Below are positions 36,531 through 45,010 of a stretch of DNA of 64,000 bases, piece by piece; positions within the stretch are counted from its first letter, which is position 1; each line of letters opens with the position of its first letter. The DNA is from CAMXAS01 sp964442435. GTDB lineage: Bacteria; Bacteroidota; Bacteroidia; Bacteroidales; P3. The position numbers and the translations under genes are program-made. The stretch lies in assembly GCA_964442435.1 (NCBI GenBank), contig CAYTZG010000006.1, positions 49,067 to 113,066 on the forward strand, in the 5' to 3' direction. The notes beneath the pieces are model-generated. The model was not told the origin of the DNA. It did no database searches and saw only the letters and a list, made by a program, of their open reading frames with translations.

Positions 36531-37274
36531 TTACACAAGGTCGGCGCCGATGCCGGACGACAGCACGTCGGCCACGTGCAGACACTTGATGTTCAGCTTC
36601 TGTTTCTTGATGTAACTTTCCATCTGCGCCATACACGTTACCTCGGTCGTAACGATGTATTCCGCGCCCGTAGCCAGCGCGTTGCTGATTTTCTGCTCGG
36701 TCATCGCCACCGAAAGGGGCTCGTATTTCAAAGAGAACGTGCCGCCGAAGCCGCAGCAATGTTCGCTTTTCTCCATCTCCACCAACTCCAGGTCGCGCAC
36801 GTGCGAGAGCAACAGCCTCGGTTCTTCGCGTATGCCGTAATCGCGCAGGGCCGAACAGGCGTCGTGGTACGTGACCTTGTGCGGGAACACCGCGCCCAAG
36901 TCGGTAACGCGCAGCATATTGACCAAATAGTCGGTAAATTCGAAGATGCAGTTTTGCAACTGCCGGTATTCCAAATGCAAGCTCGTATTGTAGAACAGCT
37001 TGGCGTAGTGGTTGCGGATATAGCCCACGCAGTCGGCGGAGGGTGAGACGATATAGCGGCCATGGCCGAAATTGCGGATAAACTTCTCGCCTATCTCCTT
37101 GGCCTCGTCCCAATAGCCGTTGGTAAACGCGCCCTTGCCGCAACACGTCTGCTCGGCGTTGTAATGCACCTTGACGCCCAAATGCTTGAGCACCTTGATC
37201 ATGTTGAAGGCCGTTTGCGGATAGAGCTGATCCACGCAGCACGGCACGAAGATATCTACATCATTTACGTTCAT
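36531..37274 (-). CDS. (Fe-S) CCG-domain oxidoreductase subunit, LutA/YkgE-like
   Basis: A 247-residue protein with two cysteine-rich CCG domains, as in LutA and the glycolate oxidase/HdrB families: FVPCCVDQLYP...AEQTCCGKGAF in the first half and YHDACSALRDY...EHCCGFGGTF in the second. These bind an Fe-S cluster and act in electron transfer. LutA normally works with LutB and LutC in lactate oxidation; neither is adjacent here. The gene overlaps the upstream cation/proton antiporter gene by 14 bases, an operon of unclear logic. Confidence 0.88.
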   Translation of the reverse strand: MNVNDVDIFVPCCVDQLYPQTAFNMIKVLKHLGVKVHYNAEQTCCGKGAFTNGYWDEAKEIGEKFIRNFGHGRYIVSPSADCVGYIRNHYAKLFYNTSLHLEYRQLQNCIFEFTDYLVNMLRVTDLGAVFPHKVTYHDACSALRDYGIREEPRLLLSHVRDLELVEMEKSEHCCGFGGTFSLKYEPLSVAMTEQKISNALATGAEYIVTTEVTCMAQMESYIKKQKLNIKCLHVADVLSSGIGADLV

Positions 37275-38709
37275 CGTCCTCCGTTTTTCGCAGTTCCTCG
37301 CTAACGGTCTTGGGTTGCGCGTTGTCCGCGGCCTGATGCGAAACTTCGCCCCCCGTGCGCCGTTTGTAGTAATCGAGCAGGGCCGAAGCCGAACGGCTCA
37401 GCACGCCGATGCCGTCCTCGTCTTCATCGCCCGTGTCTTTGGTGGAAATGAAGATGCTCTTGTCTTTGCCCTCCTCGTCGTGCACGCCGTAGAGCAGGAA
37501 GTAGAAGCGGCGCATGGCCGGCCACTTATCCACAAGCAGTATCATAATCGACACCCACAGGATGGAGAACAAGATAACGGCATAGGTGGTGTTGCGGATG
37601 AACTCGCCGCCCGCCACGCCCGCCGCCAACGGAATACCGGCCAAAACGGCGGCCGCCAACCCCTTGGGTATCATAATGGACGTGATGGTCTTGTCGAAGA
37701 TGGGCGCGGTTTTGGGCATGACGAAGCGCGTAAGCACGATACGCCCCGCAAACAGCACGAACGTGATGGCCAAGCCCGCCAACAGCGATTTGATGTCGTT
37801 GAACTCCATCGACATACCGATATATACAAAGAACACGGTTTTGAGCAGGAACACGATTTCGCCGAAGAAAATCTTTTCGGTGCGGTTGAGTTGATGCCCC
37901 TTGCCGCCCATAATCCGCAGCAACAGCGGGTTGTGAATCGTGTCGATGTTGGCCATGCTAATGCCGAACACCAAGGCCGCGATGGCGCCGCTGTAGCCCA
38001 ATATTTCGGCCACGCCGTAGATGATGAACACGAAAGCCGGCGTGGTGAAGATGGAGTTCTGCAACTTGCGCATACTGGTAATGAGGCGCGACCACAGCAC
38101 CGCGCCCGCAAAGCCCAACAGACCGGCCAGCACGAAAGACGAAAGCACGTTGCCCACAACGCCACCCACGTTGACGTTGCCGCTGCGCACCCCTTCGAGG
38201 AAAGCCAACGTGAACACGATACAGAGCACGTCGGTGGCGGCCGATTCCAAAATCAGCACCGTGCGCGACTCCTCGCCCAGTTGCAGGTTCTTGACCAACG
38301 GTATGACCACGGCCGACGAGGTGCCGCCCAAAATGGCGCCGAGCAACAGGGACGTAAGCAAATCCATGCCGAACAGCATCCCGATGCCGGCCGTCAGCAC
38401 CATGGCCACGAAGAAGCCGGCGAAGGAGAGCGTAACCGTTTGTTTCCACGACGACTGCAACACGTCGAGCGTGAGCGAGGTGCCGCTCTCAAACAGGATG
38501 ACGACCAACGTGACGGCCACGAACACCGAGCCGCCCACGCCGAAACTGTCGGGGCTGACCCAATGCAACACCGGGCCCAACAGCAGGCCGATGACCATAA
38601 GCAACAACACGTCGGGGATGTTGCGCCGCGTGTAGATGGCCGCGAAAAAGTGGGCCAAAAACACGAGCAACCCCAAGAAAACGATAGACAGTGCGGTATT
38701 CATACGCAA
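37261..38709 (-). CDS. cation:proton antiporter (CPA family)
   Basis: Inner-membrane Na+ or K+/H+ antiporter of 482 residues with about 12 transmembrane helices (residues 1-390). Family motifs include IPDVLLLMVIGLLLGPVLHW, VVILFESGTSLTLDVLQSSW, LLLGAILGGTSSAVVIPLV and LESAATDVLCIVFTLAFLEG, the last with the TD ion-binding pair of unwound helices. The C-terminal tail (about 400-482) is charged and cytosolic; it is not a recognisable TrkA-N domain. Start at 38709 or 38703. Confidence 0.9.
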   Translation of the reverse strand: MRMNTALSIVFLGLLVFLAHFFAAIYTRRNIPDVLLLMVIGLLLGPVLHWVSPDSFGVGGSVFVAVTLVVILFESGTSLTLDVLQSSWKQTVTLSFAGFFVAMVLTAGIGMLFGMDLLTSLLLGAILGGTSSAVVIPLVKNLQLGEESRTVLILESAATDVLCIVFTLAFLEGVRSGNVNVGGVVGNVLSSFVLAGLLGFAGAVLWSRLITSMRKLQNSIFTTPAFVFIIYGVAEILGYSGAIAALVFGISMANIDTIHNPLLLRIMGGKGHQLNRTEKIFFGEIVFLLKTVFFVYIGMSMEFNDIKSLLAGLAITFVLFAGRIVLTRFVMPKTAPIFDKTITSIMIPKGLAAAVLAGIPLAAGVAGGEFIRNTTYAVILFSILWVSIMILLVDKWPAMRRFYFLLYGVHDEEGKDKSIFISTKDTGDEDEDGIGVLSRSASALLDYYKRRTGGEVSHQAADNAQPKTVSEELRKTEDDERK

Positions 38710-38716
38710 ATGTTTA

Positions 38717-39880
38717 CTAATGGAGCCAACCGGAAGCGGGCTTGTCGTCCGCAGCGGACAGACGTTCCGGCTCTACAGGCATATATACTTCTAACAATTC
38801 ACAACCCTTTACGTCGGGATAGAGCGCCACGCGGTCGGTGCAGGCGGGCAGCAACACGAGTTCGCCCATGCCGATTTCCACCACCTGCCCGTCAGCCTTG
38901 AGGACGGCCTGGCCGGCCGTACACATATAGACCACAAACGAGTCGATGTCGGACAGGTCTTTTTCGTTGGCGGCCGTAAGCCCCACGTAGCCCGTATGGA
39001 AATGCGGTCCTTCGACGAGGGTTTGCGTGCGGTTGAGTTGCCGGCGGTAGCGGATGGGGCCGGCCGGCGGCTCCTCGCCGCCATGGCCATGCTGGCCATG
39101 GCCGTCCTCGTGCGCGTGGTCGTGGCCGCAGCCGCAGTGGTCGTGGTCATGGTCGTGACCGCAGTGGTCGTGGTCGTGCGCCTCGCCGGGAAACGTCAGG
39201 GCCTCCATGGCCTCCGCCACGTGCAGCGGCCTTTCCTTGCCCGCGCTGTCCTTGCGGTCCCAATCGTAGATGCGGTACGTGATGTCGGAACTCTGCTGGA
39301 TTTCGGCCACCAACAGCCCTGCGCCCAGCGCATGGACGGTACCGGCCGGCAGGTAGTAAGCCTCACCCTCCTGCACCTTGTAGGGTTGCAGTACCCGTTC
39401 GATGCGGTGCGCCTGCAACGCGCGCAGATACACCTCGCGCGTAACCCCGTCCTTGAAATCGCAAATCAGCCGCGAATCCGGTCGCGCCTCACGCACAAAC
39501 CACATTTCGGCCTTGCCAAGGCCGCCCTCGCGCTCCATCGCCAAATCATCATCCGGATGCACCTGCACCGACAGGTCGGCTTCGGCATCTATCCACTTGA
39601 ACAGCAACGGGAATTGGCAACCGAAACGCTGATACACGGCTTCGCCCACCAAATCGCCCATATATACTTCGGTAAGTTCCGACAGCGTGTTGCCTTCCAA
39701 AAAGCCGTTGGCCACCACCGAATCATCGTCTTCCAAGCCCGACAGCATCCAAGCCTCGCCGCAGGCCGGCATATCGCCCGGATTGAGCCCCAACACCGTT
39801 TTGATGCGGTTTCCGCCCCAAATCCTTTCCTTGAAAATGGGGATGAACTTCATCGGGTATAAACGCTTTTCCTCTTCCAT
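38717..39880 (-). CDS. manA: mannose-6-phosphate isomerase, class I, with His-rich insert
   Basis: Interconverts mannose-6-P and fructose-6-P; zinc metalloenzyme. The ATG at 39880 gives MEEEKRLYPMKFIPIFKERI and 387 residues; upstream in-frame codons lack conservation. Zinc ligands are visible in QVHPDDDLA and LPAGTVHALGAG, and the IWGGNRIKT start motif is normal. Unusual: about residues 233-268 form an insert of alternating His and Asp/Gly with a few Cys (HDHDHCGHDHDHDHCGCGHD and following), encoded by repetitive CATGGTCGTGGTC-type DNA. It may hold extra metal. It is 7 bases from the stop to the antiporter start and 5 bases from folA. Confidence 0.93.
   Translation of the reverse strand: MEEEKRLYPMKFIPIFKERIWGGNRIKTVLGLNPGDMPACGEAWMLSGLEDDDSVVANGFLEGNTLSELTEVYMGDLVGEAVYQRFGCQFPLLFKWIDAEADLSVQVHPDDDLAMEREGGLGKAEMWFVREARPDSRLICDFKDGVTREVYLRALQAHRIERVLQPYKVQEGEAYYLPAGTVHALGAGLLVAEIQQSSDITYRIYDWDRKDSAGKERPLHVAEAMEALTFPGEAHDHDHCGHDHDHDHCGCGHDHAHEDGHGQHGHGGEEPPAGPIRYRRQLNRTQTLVEGPHFHTGYVGLTAANEKDLSDIDSFVVYMCTAGQAVLKADGQVVEIGMGELVLLPACTDRVALYPDVKGCELLEVYMPVEPERLSAADDKPASGWLH
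39077..39182 (-). repeat. low-complexity His-codon repeat inside manA
   Basis: Degenerate short-period repeat (GTGGTCATGGTCGTG-like on the plus strand) encoding the His/Asp/Gly-rich insert of ManA. Repeats of this kind can change length by slippage. Confidence 0.75.
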
Positions 39881-39885
39881 AACGC

Positions 39886-40383
39886 CTATCCTATCCGTTG
39901 GTAATCCACAAAGCGGTACGTAAGGCCGCTGTTTTCGTCTTGCGTCCACGCGCCTTCCTCCAGCACGCGCCACTGCGACGGCACAATTTCGGGAAAGAAC
40001 GTATCGGCCTCGAAATCGGCCTGCACCTCCGTCAGATACAGCCGTTGGGCATAGGGTAGCAGTTGTTTGTAGACCTGTCCGCCGCCTATGATGAAGATGT
40101 CCTCATCGGGGTGCGCCGTCCAATAGGCCTTGCAGGCTTCCACATCGGCCAGACGCAAGCCGCCCTCCGGCACCGGATAGCCCGCGTCGGAAGTCAGAAT
40201 CAGATGCTTGCGGTTGGGCAACGGCTTCCTTGGCAACGAATCGTAGGTGCGCCGTCCCATCAGCACCGTATGCCCGCCCGTCAACGCCTTGAAGCGTTTG
40301 AGGTCGGCCGAGATATGCCACAACAAATCGTTATCCTTTCCGATAGCGCCGTTCCGCGCCATGGCCACAATGACTGCTATCAT
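39886..40383 (-). CDS. folA: dihydrofolate reductase
   Basis: Makes tetrahydrofolate with NADPH. 165 residues, normal. MIAVIVAMARNGAIGKDNDLLWHISADLKRF starts the fold (given here in outline: N-terminal AIGxxxxLLWH with the catalytic acid region DLKRFK), then GHTVLMGRRTYDSLP and IIGGGQVYKQLLP. Intact. Operonic with manA, 5 bases apart. Confidence 0.97.
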   Translation of the reverse strand: MIAVIVAMARNGAIGKDNDLLWHISADLKRFKALTGGHTVLMGRRTYDSLPRKPLPNRKHLILTSDAGYPVPEGGLRLADVEACKAYWTAHPDEDIFIIGGGQVYKQLLPYAQRLYLTEVQADFEADTFFPEIVPSQWRVLEEGAWTQDENSGLTYRFVDYQRIG

Positions 40384-40390
40384 AGGTATG

Positions 40391-42334
40391 TTATTGTTTT
40401 ACGATGACCGCCGCGCCCATATACCAATCGGAAGCCAACAGCCGCACCACATACGTGCCGGCCGGCAGCCCCGCGAGCGAGAACGGCCGCTGCGCCAAAT
40501 CCCCGGCGGAGGTAAAGCGGCGCTGCATATACACCTTGCCCTGCGCGTCGATGACCTGGGCAATGCCCGCCCCTAATTCGCGTTCCGAACGCACGTAAAA
40601 TTCATCGGCCGTGGGATTAGGCCACGTCTGCAACGTAAGGTTTCGTGCCTCACGGCGTTTCTCGATGCCCGTCGTATCAACACGACCGCCCGGCGGAAAA
40701 TCGCCCTCGTACATCCGGTCGTACCAATACACGAGATAGGACGCGATATAATACATCGGGTTGTAGGTATCGTTGCAGTCGGTGCAGGTTTTGCCCGAAA
40801 CGCAGTCGGGGTTGTTGGGGTGGCAGAGATCCACGTATTTTTCATCGAACACGTAGGCCACCTTGACCTGTCCGTCCGCAACATGGCCGGAAAGGTTGTA
40901 ATGATAGCCCGGCGCGATGACACCCGGACACCAACCCGCACGGCTATAACGCCAAGTGCCGGATTGCGGCTGGCAACCGTCGGGATTGGGGTTGCACTTC
41001 AACCACAGTTCCTGCGAAATGGCCGTATCATTGACGAGCACTTTATGTTTTGCCTTATAGAATTCGGCCGCGTTGTCGGTATTGTTGTCGCCCCAACCGT
41101 GACCCGTCGTAACGATGCGCAGGCTCATGGCCGCCACCTCATCGGGAATGGCTGCCGACACCGTATCCAAGGGTTGCAGACGCGCCGGGTCTCCAAACGG
41201 GAATACGCCGTTCCAAAGCGGCACAAGTTCGGTATAGAGGAACTGAGACGGCCCGCTGACATATTCGAAGTCAAGCGTGATTTCCCAACCGCCGGTGCCC
41301 CAAGTCTCGATGTACATGCGCATCGGCACCTCGCCCTGCAGGTAGGAGGCGAATTCGGTAACGTCTATCGTATGATTGCAGGGCGTTCGGTAAGAAGTGA
41401 TATAACGGATGATTTCGCGCCACTGCCCGTCGGGCGTCTGCGCCTCTACCCAGCCCACGCGGTCCCAATCGTCGCAGTCGGGCTTGCCACCCTCCGCCAA
41501 CGTGGGGCACGTAACGTCAAGATGCGCCACGATATTCTCGTAATGTCCCACGTATTGCGGCAACGTATAGATGCCGCCGTTGGTCTGTCCCGGCTGCGGA
41601 AAGTTGATCAACACCTTGTCCATCGTGCGTACCGTGCGGTTGGGCGCGGCTGTATCGCCCCGCTCCACTTTCAGTTGCCGCTGCAACGTGGCCGTGAGTC
41701 CGTTTTCGGAACGCGCCTCAAAGCGCACCGCCACCGTTTCGCCGAACGCCTTGGGCGTGTACCAGGCGCGCACCGAGGCTGTAAGGGCGTCGAACTGTGC
41801 CTCTACGGGCATATCGTTGATAAACACCGCTATATCGGCAATACGGTCGTTTTCATCGTTGACGCGCGCGCCGGCCTCAAAACGGTAGGCGTAGAGTTCG
41901 TTCATCGTAATGGGTTCCGCCTCCGTAAGATGCGTGCGGAGCGTAACGGCCAACGGGTCGTGCTCGAAGCAGGCCGTATAGCGCAACGTATCGTGGGCGG
42001 CCATCTCTTCCGTAACGGGCAGATAATACGTTGCTTCCGTGCTTATCGCCTCCGCGTCCGGCATCTCTTCGGTCCGCATCCAAGCCACAAAATGCCAGTC
42101 CTGCGCCGGCCGCGCCGTCAACTTGGCGGTATCACCGGCCACATAGCGCCCGCCGCCCGACACCGAGCCGCCTTTTTCGGGCTGCGCCTGCAAGACGATG
42201 CGGACGGTATCCGCCACCGCGTCGTCCGAAGGCCCGGCCTCTTGGGCCACCGCCCGACTGCCAAACCCACTCAAAACACAGAGGCACAATACCATAAGCG
42301 CACAAATACGCTGTCTATTTCTTTGTTTTTCCAT
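40391..42334 (-). CDS. secreted PNGase F-like protein with type IX sorting tail
   Basis: A 647-residue exported protein. The ATG at 42334 gives a signal peptide (ALMVLCLCVLSGFGSRAVAQ). Residues about 40-100 resemble an InlB B-repeat domain (KGGSVSGGGRYVAGDTAKLT, WHFVAWM). The middle and C-terminal part (about 230-560) match the two PNGase F beta-sandwiches: CDDWDRVGWVEA, WREIIRYITSYRTPC, MRMYIETWGTGGWEITLDF, TTGHGWGDNNTDNAAEFYKA and NPDGCQPQSGTW. The Asp and Glu residues matching the PNGase F active site seem present. The last 80 residues are a type IX sorting domain (TWPNPTADEFYVRSE ... LPAGTYVVRLL). Predicted to act on glycoprotein N-glycans at the cell surface; activity is inferred. An upstream ATG at 42364 lacks a signal-peptide context. 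Confidence 0.87.
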   Translation of the reverse strand: MEKQRNRQRICALMVLCLCVLSGFGSRAVAQEAGPSDDAVADTVRIVLQAQPEKGGSVSGGGRYVAGDTAKLTARPAQDWHFVAWMRTEEMPDAEAISTEATYYLPVTEEMAAHDTLRYTACFEHDPLAVTLRTHLTEAEPITMNELYAYRFEAGARVNDENDRIADIAVFINDMPVEAQFDALTASVRAWYTPKAFGETVAVRFEARSENGLTATLQRQLKVERGDTAAPNRTVRTMDKVLINFPQPGQTNGGIYTLPQYVGHYENIVAHLDVTCPTLAEGGKPDCDDWDRVGWVEAQTPDGQWREIIRYITSYRTPCNHTIDVTEFASYLQGEVPMRMYIETWGTGGWEITLDFEYVSGPSQFLYTELVPLWNGVFPFGDPARLQPLDTVSAAIPDEVAAMSLRIVTTGHGWGDNNTDNAAEFYKAKHKVLVNDTAISQELWLKCNPNPDGCQPQSGTWRYSRAGWCPGVIAPGYHYNLSGHVADGQVKVAYVFDEKYVDLCHPNNPDCVSGKTCTDCNDTYNPMYYIASYLVYWYDRMYEGDFPPGGRVDTTGIEKRREARNLTLQTWPNPTADEFYVRSERELGAGIAQVIDAQGKVYMQRRFTSAGDLAQRPFSLAGLPAGTYVVRLLASDWYMGAAVIVKQ

Positions 42335-42379
42335 CTTATCGTCGTTTAAATCCGCATACTTCATTATAAATACAGCCTA

Positions 42380-42387
42380 CAAATATA
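42380..42387 (-). promoter_or_regulatory. -7 box of the PNGase F-like gene
   Basis: TATATTTG on the minus strand, about 45 bases upstream of the ATG at 42334. No clear -33 box. Confidence 0.5.
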
Positions 42388-42434
42388 CGAGGAATTCCCG
42401 TAACTATCTACTTCCGACTACCGATGATTTCTAA

Positions 42435-42725
42435 ACACAGACGCATCTGTTCCTGAAACTGTTGTACCACTTTCAAGGAACGGCCAAGCCACAGCCTACG
42501 TTCGGAAACATACAGGCGACAAATTGGGCCAAGTACATAGCTATCCCAACGCAATACCGAAAGGCTAAAGCCTTGTTCATACTCTCGCCGCAGGACGTGG
42601 CTGAACTGGACTTCAAGAAGCCGATATACCTACGGCAATATGCACAGGCCTACATCGTGACAAAAGTGAACTACCAGCGTAACGGCTCGACCGTGGAAAT
42701 GCTATTGATTAGAGAGGGGGATTAG
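42435..42725 (+). pseudogene. gene fragment, possible phage-type structural protein remnant
   Basis: An open frame of about 96 codons from a stop at 42432 to the TAG near 42725, without a convincing start (only a TTG at 42462). The C-terminal half (KPIYLRQYAQAYIVTKVNYQ, then a strand-rich VEMLLIREGD) reads like the end of a larger beta-rich protein; I am reminded of tail or structural proteins of Bacteroidales mobile elements, but cannot prove it. It overlaps the convergent lipoprotein gene end by 24 bases. Probably a 5'-truncated remnant marking an old insertion or deletion between the PNGase F-like gene and comM. Confidence 0.4.
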
Positions 42726-43256
42726 GGTATGGGAAATCCGATAATTTGCGGAAAAATCGTGTTCTTGCTCGAATTGATATGCCTCACCGTTTTTAAATAT
42801 ACGGAATTCCCTTTGGTAAGAGGAATCTTTATAAAGAAAATCCGTCAACGCATATCCAAATGCAAAATCAGGGTCTTTGACCAAGACATAGCCATCTTCC
42901 GTTACTTGCGCGGGATAGCGCGTCGCTTGGCATTCATGACAGTAAGCATGTTCAAGATATACGAAATGCGGCTTATATGCCACAATAGTTTCGCTAGGAA
43001 ATACGTAGACATACGTATCTCGGCACATATCGCGATAAACAAAGTATTTGTCCGTAATATCCACAATCGCAGAAATGAATGTATCCTTGGCAAGTACTTG
43101 CGTATCGTCATACGTTTTGTAAACCATGTAATGCGCCGTTTCTTCATAAGTCCCGTCCGGAATAACCACGGGCCCGTCTGTCGGCTTGTTATCCGGGCAG
43201 GCGGTAAAGAGTACGGCGGCGGCAATGGCAGCCACGAGCAGGGCAAGGCGTTTCAT
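42702..43256 (-). CDS. hypothetical lipoprotein
   Basis: A 184-residue predicted lipoprotein: signal and lipobox MKRLALLVAAIAAAVLFTAC, then a Pro/Thr-rich short linker and a beta-rich domain with many Tyr and Phe and a CHEC pair (HAYCHECQATRYP) near residue 110. No family recognised. The signal peptide favours this strand over the open frame opposite. Codon use is less GC-biased than in neighbours, consistent with an accessory gene. A -7 box (TAACTTTG, 43293-43286) lies about 30 bases upstream. Confidence 0.7.
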   Translation of the reverse strand: MKRLALLVAAIAAAVLFTACPDNKPTDGPVVIPDGTYEETAHYMVYKTYDDTQVLAKDTFISAIVDITDKYFVYRDMCRDTYVYVFPSETIVAYKPHFVYLEHAYCHECQATRYPAQVTEDGYVLVKDPDFAFGYALTDFLYKDSSYQREFRIFKNGEAYQFEQEHDFSANYRISHTLIPLSNQ

Positions 43257-43285
43257 ATGGCAATGGTTTAAGGGTTAGACGAAAG

Positions 43286-43293
43286 CAAAGTTA
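43286..43293 (-). promoter_or_regulatory. -7 box of the lipoprotein gene
   Basis: TAACTTTG on the minus strand, about 30 bases upstream of the ATG at 43256. The 43257-43459 gap holds this box, an AT-rich stretch and the 12-bp repeats; no gene was seen. Confidence 0.5.
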
Positions 43294-43405
43294 AGCATTT
43301 TAAAATAAAGTTACCACGCGGGTTTCCAAACTTTTTTTCATACGTTTTCAAAGTCGTTCGTACATTATGTAACAAAACCACTGCGTCCATACATTACCAA
43401 TGAAG

Positions 43406-43453
43406 AGATAAATGACAAGATAAATGATAGGTTAAATGATAAGTTAAATAATA
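43406..43453 (+). repeat. four imperfect 12-bp tandem repeats upstream of comM
   Basis: Units AGATAAATGACA, AGATAAATGATA, GGTTAAATGATA and AGTTAAATAATA run head to tail and end 6 bases before the comM ATG. They are non-coding on the plus strand and occupy the expected mRNA leader. Confidence 0.8.
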
Positions 43454-43459
43454 AGTTCT

Positions 43460-45001
<1,542 letters not shown>

Positions 45002-45010
45002 GGGAACGGG

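Noticed and set aside
37315..38901. 528-codon plus-strand open frame
   Set aside because: Antisense to the antiporter; low-complexity His/Gln/Arg content without any domain.
39077..39182. Repeat array as a CRISPR or VNTR locus
   Set aside because: The units are in frame within manA and encode His/Asp; no spacers exist.
42729..43271. 180-codon plus-strand frame
   Set aside because: Opposite strand to a gene with a clear lipobox signal peptide; no motif of its own.
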